Below, piece by piece: positions 7,101 through 12,880 of a stretch of 15,003 nucleotides of DNA. Position 1 is the first letter of the stretch, and each line of letters opens with the position of its first letter. Under the pieces are notes generated by a model. That model had not been told where the DNA came from. It made no database searches and saw only the letters and a program-made list of their open reading frames with translations. The DNA lies in NCBI GenBank assembly GCA_035687045.1, contig DASRYU010000185.1, positions 1 through 15,003 of the forward strand. The letters are read 5' to 3'. The position numbers and the translations under genes were made by a program. The DNA comes from JAJPHT01 sp035687045. GTDB taxonomy: Archaea; Thermoplasmatota; SW-10-69-26; JACQPN01; JAJPHT01.

Positions 7101-10072
7101 ATGCTCAGGCCGCGGCCGTTCTCGACGTAGATGCCGTGGAGCGTCCCGTTCGCGGCGAGCGCGCCCACGAGCTCCACGTTCTCCGGGCGGAGGAGCGCGA
7201 CCTGCGCGACGTTCGTCATGCCCCGAACGTCCGCCCGCACGCCGGCGAGCGTGGCGTCCTTGAGGCGCGTGTGCCATCGCATCGGGACGCCGTTCACGAG
7301 GTTGCTCGGCCCGACGTCGCTCTCGTACGACGCCGCGCCCGCGAAGAACCACGCGGTGTCATTGGCGCGCAAGGTCACGTTGTTGGCAAGGAACGTCGTC
7401 CCGTTCGCGCGGTCCATCTGCACCGCGCGCTCGTGACCCAGGAAGAGGTTGTCGCGGACAAGCGTCGCGCTCGACGCGTTGACCATCAGGCCCCGCACCC
7501 CGTTGTCGCGGAACGTGGCGTTCGCGAGCCGCAGAAGGGAGGAGCCGTTGACGACGTCGAGGCCGTTGGCGTTGCCGCGCAGCGTCACCTCGTCGACGCT
7601 CGCGCGCGGGCTCCCCTCGATGCGGAGCCCCACCTGCAGGTTCCTCGCGGTCTCGCCGCCGCGCACGCGCGTGTCGTTGCTGAGGCTCAGGGCGATGCCG
7701 CTGTCGTTGTTCGCTTCCGCGCGCGGGCGCTCGAGCGTGACGTTCGCCGAGCGCAGCACCTGGATGCCGCGCGCGCTGCCGTTCGCCGCGACGGCGTCGG
7801 CGAGCGTCACGTTCTGCGCCTTGTACAGCATGACCTGCGCGACGTTCGTGATGCCGCGCAGCTCCACGCTCACGTTCGCCACGTGGACGCCGGAGATGCC
7901 CGCGTACCACCGCACCGGCACGCCGTTGACGGTGTTCGTGGGCGGGAGCGTGACGGCGTAGGAGGTTTCGTCATCGAAGTGGACGCCGAACTGCCCGCTG
8001 CCGATGGCGAGCGTGTTCGCGTGGAGCTCCGTGCCGCCCGCGGCGCGGAGCCGGATGGCGCGCGCCTGCTCGCTCACCTGGTTGAGCTCGACGCGCGCGC
8101 CGGCGGGAACGGAGGCGAGGGAGATGCCGTCCTGCCCGTTCGCGCGGATCGTGTTGCTGCGAAGCGTCCCAACGGCGCTGCTCGACGCGACGATGCCGCC
8201 GCCCGCGTTCCGCTCGAGCACGTTGTGCTCGGCGGCCGCGGCGCCGGGGCCGACGCGGTCGAGGGAGATGCCGATGCCGCCGTTGTCGCGCAGCGCGTTG
8301 CCTCGGAGCGTGGGCGCCTGGCCGAGCTCGGCGTGGATGCCCCGCCCGCGGCTCGACTCGACGAGCGTGTTCTCGACGAGCGGGCCGTGCGTTCCCTTCA
8401 GGCGGACGCCGTCGGCGCCGCTCGACGTGACGCGCGCGTGAAAGAGCTTGAACGTGGAGCCGCCGTCGACGGCGACGCCATCGCCCGCGTTCGCCGAGAC
8501 GCTCGCGTTCGTGAAGTTCACGCCGTGCGAGTCCCAGACAAGGATGCCCGCGGCGGAGCCGTTCTTCGCGGTGGCGTTGAGGAAGGTGAGGTTCCCGGAG
8601 CGGATGACGCCGATCTGCGCGACGTTCGTGATGCCGCGCAGCTCGACGGCGACGTCGGGGAGGACGACGGGTCCCGCGACGTTCGTGTACCAGCGGACGG
8701 CGGTGCCGTTCACGAGGTTCGTGGGCGCGAGCTCGTTGTCGTAGGACTGCGGCCCGTCGAAGGCGAAGCCGAGGCCGGAGAGCCCGATGGTGTTCTCCGC
8801 GAACTGGTTGCGCGTGGAGGCGGCGAAGGAGACGGCGGTGGCGCGGTCGCGGACGCTGTTGCTCTCGAAGCGGCCTGCCGTGGTGGCCTGGAGCGTGAAG
8901 CCGGCGGGCGCCGCTCCGGAGAGGGCGTTCCGCCGCACGTCGAGGTCGCGCGACGCGAGAAAGGCGACGGCGTCGGACGTGAAGGAGCTGTCGGCGAGCG
9001 TGACGTTGCGAGAGCCTTCGACGTGCACGCCGCGCTGGCCGTTGGACGCGCTCGTGAGGTGCCGGAGGGTGACGAGGTTCGTGGCGTTCGTCACGCGCAC
9101 GCCTTCGCGGCCGTTGCCGGCGAGCGTGCTCCACTCGAGCGCCGTGTCGTGCGCGCTCTGCACGTTGACGCCGCTCGCGCCGTTGTTGCGGGCGCTCGCG
9201 TTCGCGATGCGCGTCCCGTTCGCGAGCTCGACGTGGATGCCGCTTCGCGCGTTCCCTTCCGCGACGGGCGCGGTGAGCGTGACGCCCTGGCTGCGCATGA
9301 CGAGGATGCCGCTCCCGATGCCCGACTTCGCGACGGGGCGCTCGAGCGTGACGCCCGTCGAGTTGTAGACCATGACCTGCGCGACGTTCGTGATGCCGGT
9401 GAGGTCGACCGTCGCGTCGGAGATCACGACGTGGGACGCGCCGGTGTACCAGCGCACCGGGATGCCATTCACCACGTTGCTTGTCGCGATGGAGTTGTCG
9501 TACGACGCGTTGTCCTCGAAGAACAGTCCGACCTGTCCGGTCGCGGTCGAGAGGTTGTTCTCGCGCAGCGTGTTGCCCCAGCTCTGGCGGAACGACACGT
9601 CGCGGTCGTTGAGCGCGATGCGGTTGTCGCGCAGCGTCACGCCGCGGCTGGCCTCGAGCAGGATGCCGGTGCCGGACGTCTTGACGGTGCTCCCCGCGAT
9701 GAGCACGTCCTGCGACTGCTTGACGTGGATGCCCACGCGGTTCGACTCGAGCGTCGCGTCCCAGATGGTGACGTTCGTGACGTTCGTGAGCCGGATCGCG
9801 TCGGACTGGCTTCCGCCACCGCCGATGGCGAGGCCGCTGAGGTTCACGTGCTTGCGGATGTTGGAGAGCTCGACGGCGTAGCCGCCGGAGGGCGTGAGGG
9901 TGGGGACGACGAGGCGCGCGGGGTCCGCGGCCGTGCCGGCGCCCGACCAGTGCGGCCCCACAAGGTCCGCGTCGCTTGACGCGCGGATGGTGCCGCCGTG
10001 CGAGGCCTCCGCCGGCGCAGCGAGCGCGCTCAGCAGAGCGAGCGCTGCCAGCGCGAGGAGGCCGCGGTGCAC
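4166..10072 (-). CDS. Giant modular surface protein: beta-helix repeats, PKD, three FN3 domains, C-terminal anchor
   Basis: This 1968-aa exported protein starts at GTG 10072. It has a signal peptide (MHRGLLALAALALLSALA, cleavage likely after AEA near residue 23). Residues about 30-1350 form right-handed parallel beta-helix turns of the NosD/CASH type, rich in NxT/S sequons and interrupted by five copies of a module centred on VNGxPVRWY...GITNVAQVMxY. A PKD domain follows (about 1357-1436; WSWGDGTPD and HAYAQLGRYRVDLTLTA), then three fibronectin-III domains (about 1441-1717). After these come an Ig-like region (about 1718-1815) and a CARDB-like domain (about 1816-1905). A charged, proline-rich linker leads to TPFP, a hydrophobic helix and RRRR at the C-terminus, resembling archaeosortase-processed tails. 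It is probably a glycosylated adhesin or surface-layer component. Beta-helix proteins can also be carbohydrate-active, but I see no catalytic motif. It sits 18 nt after the His-rich NosD-like gene. Confidence 0.9.
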   Translation of the reverse strand: MHRGLLALAALALLSALAAPAEASHGGTIRASSDADLVGPHWSGAGTAADPARLVVPTLTPSGGYAVELSNIRKHVNLSGLAIGGGGSQSDAIRLTNVTNVTIWDATLESNRVGIHVKQSQDVLIAGSTVKTSGTGILLEASRGVTLRDNRIALNDRDVSFRQSWGNTLRENNLSTATGQVGLFFEDNASYDNSIATSNVVNGIPVRWYTGASHVVISDATVDLTGITNVAQVMVYNSTGVTLERPVAKSGIGSGILVMRSQGVTLTAPVAEGNARSGIHVELANGTRIANASARNNGASGVNVQSAHDTALEWSTLAGNGREGVRVTNATNLVTLRHLTSASNGQRGVHVEGSRNVTLADSSFTSDAVAFLASRDLDVRRNALSGAAPAGFTLQATTAGRFESNSVRDRATAVSFAASTRNQFAENTIGLSGLGFAFDGPQSYDNELAPTNLVNGTAVRWYTNVAGPVVLPDVAVELRGITNVAQIGVIRSGNLTFLNATAKNGSAAGILVWDSHGVNFTNASVSANAGDGVAVDGGSTFKLFHARVTSSGADGVRLKGTHGPLVENTLVESSRGRGIHAELGQAPTLRGNALRDNGGIGISLDRVGPGAAAAEHNVLERNAGGGIVASSSAVGTLRSNTIRANGQDGISLASVPAGARVELNQVSEQARAIRLRAAGGTELHANTLAIGSGQFGVHFDDETSYAVTLPPTNTVNGVPVRWYAGISGVHVANVSVELRGITNVAQVMLYKAQNVTLADAVAANGSARGIQVLRSANVTLERPRAEANNDSGIALSLSNDTRVRGGETARNLQVGLRIEGSPRASVDEVTLRGNANGLDVVNGSSLLRLANATFRDNGVRGLMVNASSATLVRDNLFLGHERAVQMDRANGTTFLANNVTLRANDTAWFFAGAASYESDVGPSNLVNGVPMRWHTRLKDATLAGVRADVRGMTNVAQVALLRPENVELVGALAANGTLHGIYVENGRGLSIRGSNASGNLGDGIHLRDVNDSEVRDSAAFANGAGLRSERTRALLVDNLTARHQARDGIADLQSIDLRVVRSTLDDNGVWGLNATRTERVNATDNRARGNGAGGLRFLETNGTRVLENEAGSTHGAGIALEAVKPGAQVSGNLVTKSGSGIRFARTEFAQLRDNTLTIGPDQVGLRFDDELSYNNHIPTSNTVNGAPVHWYTALAGTEAHPVRLADVRSDVRGVTNVAQVMIYRSSYVDASGVVATNGIGRGVYLYRSSSVTLEGADVSDNALAGVELVATQSSRVAAVSAQGSGVGVRLVDSLSNVVTGVNASGASVGVRLASSARDNRIDAVEVNGTARGVVDEGWSGGGLLGPNAIADAGASKRVRVGVPLNFTDVVATYRHESARIVEQRWSWGDGTPDTTSTASALLKPAHAYAQLGRYRVDLTLTAADGSTLRDALWVDVVPPLGAPREVAVASGDGNATLTWLPPESDGGLPVTGYRVYRGENLSSLTAVATLSALRHVETGLTNGRAYAYAVAALNAEGEGPRAFAVALPAGAPPAPTALAAQAGDGKVTLTWQRPTTSNGAPIEGFLVLRATGNGSLALHARIGNQTAYLDHGLANGVRHTYALRAFNALGESPLSANVTATPLGPPGAPRALVALAGDASVVLRWAAPSSDGGTPVTGYRVLRATGNATPAELPVTLAANASTFRDTGLSNGERYTYHLVALNAQGRGPASDGANATPSAIDALRPLVYAHEPAPGASLVDPPARIGAMYVDNDGVVLESVALYLDGALVGARIGEAGAFYEVPAPLARGERTVRLLLRDASGNEANETWTFRIVREEELVARFVQSGHALEPARAAPGENVTARLAVRNVGLAHGSTLVRVLLNGSEVANATVELAAGEETALALPFPAPGPGAHEVIVGEAGLALVVALAEAVEEAAPALEEPTEPRRPQRDSDPPPREDAAETPFPASLALAGALAATALLRRRR
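4915..5752 (-). repeat. Three tandem fibronectin type III domains
   Basis: Three consecutive units of about 90 residues share GAPxxL/V, the W of TLTW, TLTW and VLRW, PVTGYRVxR or PIEGFLVLR, and the end pattern TGLTNGRAYAYAVAALNAxGEGP. They lie between the PKD domain and the C-terminal Ig-like region of the giant surface protein and probably form a stalk. Confidence 0.85.
6337..6582 (-). repeat. NosD-type VNG/WY module, copy 5 of 5
   Basis: It encodes GLRFDDELSYNN, NTVNGAPVHWYTA and VRGVTNVAQVMIYRSSYV, ending near GRGVYLY. An insertion of about four residues (TEAHP region) lengthens the loop after HWYT. Confidence 0.78.
7123..7355 (-). repeat. NosD-type VNG/WY module, copy 4 of 5
   Basis: It encodes AWFFAGAASYESD, NLVNGVPMRWHTR and VRGMTNVAQVALLRPENVEL, ending near LHGIYV. 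It is the most divergent copy, with His replacing Tyr in RWY, and lies only about 635 bp from copy 3. Confidence 0.78.
7757..7988 (-). repeat. NosD-type VNG/WY module, copy 3 of 5
   Basis: It encodes GVHFDDETSY, NTVNGVPVRWYAG and LRGITNVAQVMLYKAQNVTL, ending near SARGIQV. It is the copy nearest the consensus. Confidence 0.8.
8536..8771 (-). repeat. NosD-type VNG/WY module, copy 2 of 5
   Basis: It encodes GFAFDGPQSYDN, NLVNGTAVRWYTN and LRGITNVAQIGVIRSGNLTF, ending near AAGILVW. It differs from the other copies in having TA rather than xP before VRWY. Confidence 0.8.
9300..9529 (-). repeat. NosD-type VNG/WY module, copy 1 of 5
   Basis: It encodes GLFFEDNASYDN, then NVVNGIPVRWYTG, then LTGITNVAQVMVYNSTGVTL and ends near GSGILV. 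It matches the known archaeal NosD pattern VNGKPVYY...AGQVILVNCTNITVE, with RWY in place of YY. It lies about 760 bp from the next copy; the intervening sequence is beta-helix turns. Confidence 0.8.
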
Positions 10073-10090
10073 GGGTGACCGGACGTCGTT

Positions 10091-11554
10091 TCAGGGGCGG
10101 AGCCGTATAAAGCGGAGGGGTTCGGACGTTCTGCCGACGTCCGCAAGCCCGTCGTGCCCGCCCTCGTGCCGAGCGTGCGCCTGCTCCCCCTGGGGAGCGT
10201 TCGCGACCGTGTCGTCCCAGTAGAGGACGACGTCGGAGCCGGGAGCCTTGTTCCCGCGGGCGCTCCACGTGGTGTTGGCATCGAACTCGCGCGCCCGGAT
10301 GCCGTACTTGTACGCGCCGAGCGTGTTGTCGACGAGCTCGACGGTGGCGTTGCGGAAGCGCTGCAGGAGGATGCCGCTCGTGCCGGTGAGCTGGAGCTCG
10401 CCGCGCTCGACGCGGTTCCCCTCGAGAAGCACGCGCGCGTCAGAGACGTCCTGCACGACGAGCCCGTCCCCCGCCGCCGGCTTGAGCACCTTGTTGCCGA
10501 GCAGGCGCAGCTCCGCCGACTGCCCAGGCAGGTGGCGCTCGTCGAGCGCGTTGAGGACGGCGACGCGCAGCGTCGCGCCTTCGATGACGTTGTTCGCGAG
10601 CGTCACGCGCGTGTGGTGCACGTGCGGCTTCTCGAGGTCGGGCTCCTGCTCGCTCGTCGCGGTGCGGTCGTCCGCGGCGTGGTCGAGGTCGTTGTAGCGC
10701 AGCCCGAAGCCGTTGTCGCGGATGGTGTTGTTGTAGAACAGGAAGTCCACGTAGCGCGTCTGGTGGTCCTCCACGTGCCCCTCCTTCTGCGTCGCGTCGG
10801 GCTGGCCGTGGTTGTGCGAGTGGGCGCCCGCCGCGTCCGCGTGGTGGTGGCCGTGGAGCTTCATGTCGACGCCGCCGAGGATCAGGTTGTCGTGGATGCC
10901 CGCGCCGTTGAGGCCCGCGATGTTGAGGACGACGCTCGGCCCAAGGTCGACGAGGCCGAGAAGCATGGGGCGCCCGATGGTGTTGTTGCGGAGGATGCCG
11001 TCGAAGTGGCGCAGCTCCTCGACGCGGTGGATCTCGTTGCTCTCGAAAACGGCGGCCGTCGGGTCGCCGACGCGTTGGACGTTGCGGTTCGTGCGGAGGT
11101 TGTTGATGACGTTGTGGTGCACGTACCCGCCCGGCCCCGTCCAGTCAAGGATGAGGATGTCGCCGATGTGGTTCTCCTTGATCTCGAACGCGGCCGTCGT
11201 GTCGTGAATGTAAATGGTGTCGACGAACCAGCCGCTGATGACGTACGGGTCGTCGAAGGTGCCGCTCCCGGAGCGCACGCCGTTCGCGGGGTTGAACGCC
11301 GCGTCGCTCTCGATAACGATGCGCGAGCGCCGCTCCAACTCGAAGAGCCCGCCTTGGCCCGGGATGCTCCCCTTCCCGCCGCGGTAGTCGTGCGCGCCGG
11401 CGCCGTGGCCGCCGAAGGAGGAGCCGTGCGCGTCGGCGTGCGGCGCGCGGGCGTCGTCCGTCGTCCCCTCGTGGGGCGCGCCGATGCAGGAGAGCGCGGT
11501 CCCGGCGAGGATGAGCAGCGCGGAGAGCCCTACGGCGGCAACGGTCGGGTGCAT
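10091..11554 (-). CDS. His-rich NosD-like beta-helix surface protein
   Basis: This 487-aa exported protein has a hydrophobic N-terminus (VAAVGLSALLILAGTALS) followed by Cys23. The ALSC sequence is only a weak lipobox, so either lipid anchoring or ordinary cleavage is possible. Residues about 75-450 show beta-helix turns of the NosD/CASH type, for example PYVISGWFVDTIYIHD and many short NNxI/GNxV turns. Histidine is concentrated in an N-terminal segment (His28, 39, 43, 50, 55), a loop HGHHHADAAGAHSHNHG (234-250), HVHH (311-314) and a tail HARHEGGHDG (460-469), suggesting Cu, Zn or Ni binding. NosD itself is a periplasmic beta-helix needed for copper-centre maturation of nitrous oxide reductase, but no other nos gene is visible here. 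ATG 11554 is preceded by GAGGTT (11563-11558), a plausible ribosome binding site. No C-terminal helix is present, unlike its giant neighbour. Confidence 0.82.
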   Translation of the reverse strand: MHPTVAAVGLSALLILAGTALSCIGAPHEGTTDDARAPHADAHGSSFGGHGAGAHDYRGGKGSIPGQGGLFELERRSRIVIESDAAFNPANGVRSGSGTFDDPYVISGWFVDTIYIHDTTAAFEIKENHIGDILILDWTGPGGYVHHNVINNLRTNRNVQRVGDPTAAVFESNEIHRVEELRHFDGILRNNTIGRPMLLGLVDLGPSVVLNIAGLNGAGIHDNLILGGVDMKLHGHHHADAAGAHSHNHGQPDATQKEGHVEDHQTRYVDFLFYNNTIRDNGFGLRYNDLDHAADDRTATSEQEPDLEKPHVHHTRVTLANNVIEGATLRVAVLNALDERHLPGQSAELRLLGNKVLKPAAGDGLVVQDVSDARVLLEGNRVERGELQLTGTSGILLQRFRNATVELVDNTLGAYKYGIRAREFDANTTWSARGNKAPGSDVVLYWDDTVANAPQGEQAHARHEGGHDGLADVGRTSEPLRFIRLRP

Positions 11555-11583
11555 GGCAACCTCGGCCGCTGCGTCGGGAGAGC

Positions 11584-11591
11584 GTATCTAA
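11584..11591 (-). promoter_or_regulatory. Weak TATA-like element before the His-rich NosD-like gene
   Basis: TTAGATAC on the minus strand lies about 30 nt upstream of the ATG at 11554 within a comparatively AT-rich patch. Archaeal TATA boxes sit about 25 nt before the transcript start, so this would give a very short leader. It is a marginal match and could be background. Confidence 0.25.
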
Positions 11592-11630
11592 GGGAGATTG
11601 GATGCGGGCTTTGATTGACGGCGAGCTGTT

Positions 11631-12134
11631 CTATGCGGCATCGCGGCGCAGCGCGCGCTCGAGCGCCGCGCGGAGCCCCTCGTCCGTCACCTGGCCGTAC
11701 CCGAAGTGCTGGACGACGCGCCCGTCCGCGTCGAGGACGACGACGCTCGATTGCGAGCGGACGCCGAAGGCGCGGGCGACGCGAAGCTCCTCGTCGACGC
11801 CGATGGGCCAGCCGTGCCGATGCCGCTCCTGCCACGCGCGAAGCTCCTCGGGGCTTTCCGAGGGATCGAAGCCGACGCTGTAGACGCGCACGCCGCGCTC
11901 CTCCGCGTCGGCGAGCACGTCGGCGAGGACGGGCGCCTTCGCGCGGCAGCTGCCGCACCAGGTGGCCATGAAGAAGAGCACCGTCGCGTTGCCGGGGGGC
12001 GCGTCGCGCGTGTGCACGCTGCCGTCGAGCGCGGTGAGAGACCAGTCGGGCCCCTTGCCCTCCGCGTCCGCCTGCGGCGCGGGCGAGGCGCAGCCTGCGA
12101 GAAGGAGCGCGAGGCCGAGCGCGAGGAGGCGCAT
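11631..12134 (-). CDS. TlpA/ResA-like thioredoxin-fold lipoprotein
   Basis: This 167-aa protein has a clear lipoprotein signal: LALLLAGC with the lipobox Cys at residue 15, so it should be membrane-tethered and face outward. The thioredoxin-like domain (about 28-160) has ATWCGSC (57-63), a redox-active CxxC, preceded by TVLFFM. The family reduces or exchanges disulfides on exported proteins, for instance in cytochrome c or copper-centre maturation. Oddly, the segment normally reading GVxGTPTTFLID is GVRSQSSVVVLD, so the conserved cis-proline next to the active site is replaced by serine, which may change substrate handling. It lies 36 nt downstream of the small zinc-finger gene and 76 nt upstream of the His-rich NosD-like gene on the same strand. 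Redox activity is family knowledge; the partner is not known. Confidence 0.9.
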   Translation of the reverse strand: MRLLALGLALLLAGCASPAPQADAEGKGPDWSLTALDGSVHTRDAPPGNATVLFFMATWCGSCRAKAPVLADVLADAEERGVRVYSVGFDPSESPEELRAWQERHRHGWPIGVDEELRVARAFGVRSQSSVVVLDADGRVVQHFGYGQVTDEGLRAALERALRRDAA

Positions 12135-12170
12135 GGCGCGCGAGAGGCCGCGGGCAGCTTTTGCGTTGCG

Positions 12171-12329
12171 TCAGCCGCCGCTCATGTTGCGCGTCCAGGA
12201 CGCGTTGAGGTTCTCGAGGAGGAACCCGTACTGCTCGTTGCATTCCTGGCGCTGCGTGATGTGCTGGAGAAGCGCGAGGTTGGAGGGGTCCGACTCCGGG
12301 AGCGGGGACGCGCAGAACTCGCAGTGCAT
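12171..12329 (-). CDS. Small CCHC zinc-finger protein, 52 aa
   Basis: It reads from ATG 12329 to TGA 12171-12173. The protein begins MHCEFCASPLPESDPSN and contains ALLQHITQRQECNEQYGFLL, ending TRNMSGG. Cys3, Cys6, His23 and Cys30 give a C-x2-C-x16-H-x6-C arrangement, a plausible zinc site followed by an amphipathic helix. No signal peptide is present, so it is cytosolic. Codon third positions are almost all G or C and the sequence is coherent, unlike the other frames. There is no Shine-Dalgarno, but a TATA-like box lies about 26 nt upstream of the ATG, fitting a leaderless transcript. It precedes the TlpA-like gene by 36 nt and may be the first gene of that operon. Whether it binds DNA, RNA or protein is not known. 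Confidence 0.8.
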   Translation of the reverse strand: MHCEFCASPLPESDPSNLALLQHITQRQECNEQYGFLLENLNASWTRNMSGG

Positions 12330-12335
12330 GCGCTT

Positions 12336-12346
12336 GCCTGGCAGGC
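12336..12346. promoter_or_regulatory. Inverted repeat GCCTG-G-CAGGC between promoter and start
   Basis: A perfect 5-bp-arm inverted repeat lies between the TATA-like element (12351-12358) and the ATG at 12329 of the zinc-finger gene, in the divergent intergenic region. It is positioned where a repressor would block initiation. It is short, so chance is possible in GC-rich DNA. Confidence 0.3.
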
Positions 12347-12350
12347 GCGC

Positions 12351-12358
12351 TGGATAAG
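12351..12358 (-). promoter_or_regulatory. TATA-like box CTTATCCA for a probably leaderless transcript
   Basis: On the minus strand CTTATCCA is centred about 26 nt upstream of the zinc-finger ATG, the archaeal distance from TATA box to transcription start. With no ribosome binding site before that ATG, transcription probably starts at or next to the start codon. It is one of the few AT-rich octamers in the 62-nt divergent region. Confidence 0.45.
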
Positions 12359-12391
12359 CGTGTCGCGAGCCGGGGGCCGCCGCGTGACGCG

Positions 12392-12877
12392 GTGCATCAC
12401 GCCGGCAGCCTGAAGGCGGGCGGCGGCGTCGCCCGCCCCGTGGTGAAGCGGAGCCGCGTCCTCGAGACGGAGGTGGACGCCGACGTGCCGTACGAGGAGA
12501 CGCGGCTCGCCCGGCAGGCCACCCGCGCGCGCCCGCGGCTCGCGATCCTTCTGCTTGTCGGCGCCGCCGGCTTCGCGCTCGAGGCGGCGCTCGAGGGCGC
12601 CATCGGCATGGGGCTCATCGGCATCGCGCTGGCCTTCACCGCCACCGGCGTGTGGAAGGGGCGCCTGGGCGGCGTCGTCGCGGCCGCGTTCGCCGCGGTG
12701 CTGGCCTTCCTCATCCCGCTCGCGTTCCTGTTCCTCGGCGAGCGCGGCGTCGCGGACCGCGTGATCCTCGGCTTCGTCATGGCGTGGGCCGCGCTCCTCT
12801 TCCCCGACGTGCTCACGCTCGTGCGGGACGCGGAGCTGCAGTACGCCTACGGCCGCTGGGCGCGGCGCGACGGTTAG
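12392..12877 (+). CDS. Four-helix integral membrane protein of unknown function
   Basis: This is a 161-aa protein with a polar, charged N-terminal tail of about 48 residues. Four hydrophobic segments follow: LAILLLVGAAGFALEAALEG (about 50-69), AIGMGLIGIALAFTATGVW (70-88), VVAAAFAAVLAFLIPLAFLF (about 94-115) and VILGFVMAWAALLFPDVLTL (about 123-143). The C-terminus is charged and probably cytosolic (RDAELQYAYGRWARRDG). I recognise no family. The GTG at 12392 is taken as start, but GTGs at 12440 and 12443 would give a shorter N-terminus beginning VKRSRVLETE, which looks equally natural. It is divergent from the zinc-finger gene across 62 nt and meets alaS tail to tail with a 3-nt gap. Confidence 0.72.
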   Translation: MHHAGSLKAGGGVARPVVKRSRVLETEVDADVPYEETRLARQATRARPRLAILLLVGAAGFALEAALEGAIGMGLIGIALAFTATGVWKGRLGGVVAAAFAAVLAFLIPLAFLFLGERGVADRVILGFVMAWAALLFPDVLTLVRDAELQYAYGRWARRDG

Positions 12878-12880
12878 CGC

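Noticed and set aside
6257..9979. A 1240-codon open frame on the plus strand opposite the giant surface-protein gene
   Set aside because: Its product is Arg/Asp/Val-rich low-complexity text without domains, as expected for an antisense shadow in DNA with G or C at nearly every third position. The minus frame has a signal peptide, recognisable domains and an anchor.
4166..10072. CRISPR-like or tandem DNA repeats suggested by the recurrent short GTTGxCG and GTTCGTGA strings
   Set aside because: The similarity is at protein level, from NxT and turn codons in beta-helix repeats, with irregular spacing and no identical repeat-spacer pattern.
10091..12134. Assignment as a nitrous oxide reductase (nos) operon
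   Set aside because: Only NosD-like folds and a thioredoxin are present. No NosZ, NosF ATPase, NosY or NosL is seen, and beta-helix proteins of this type are common on archaeal surfaces.
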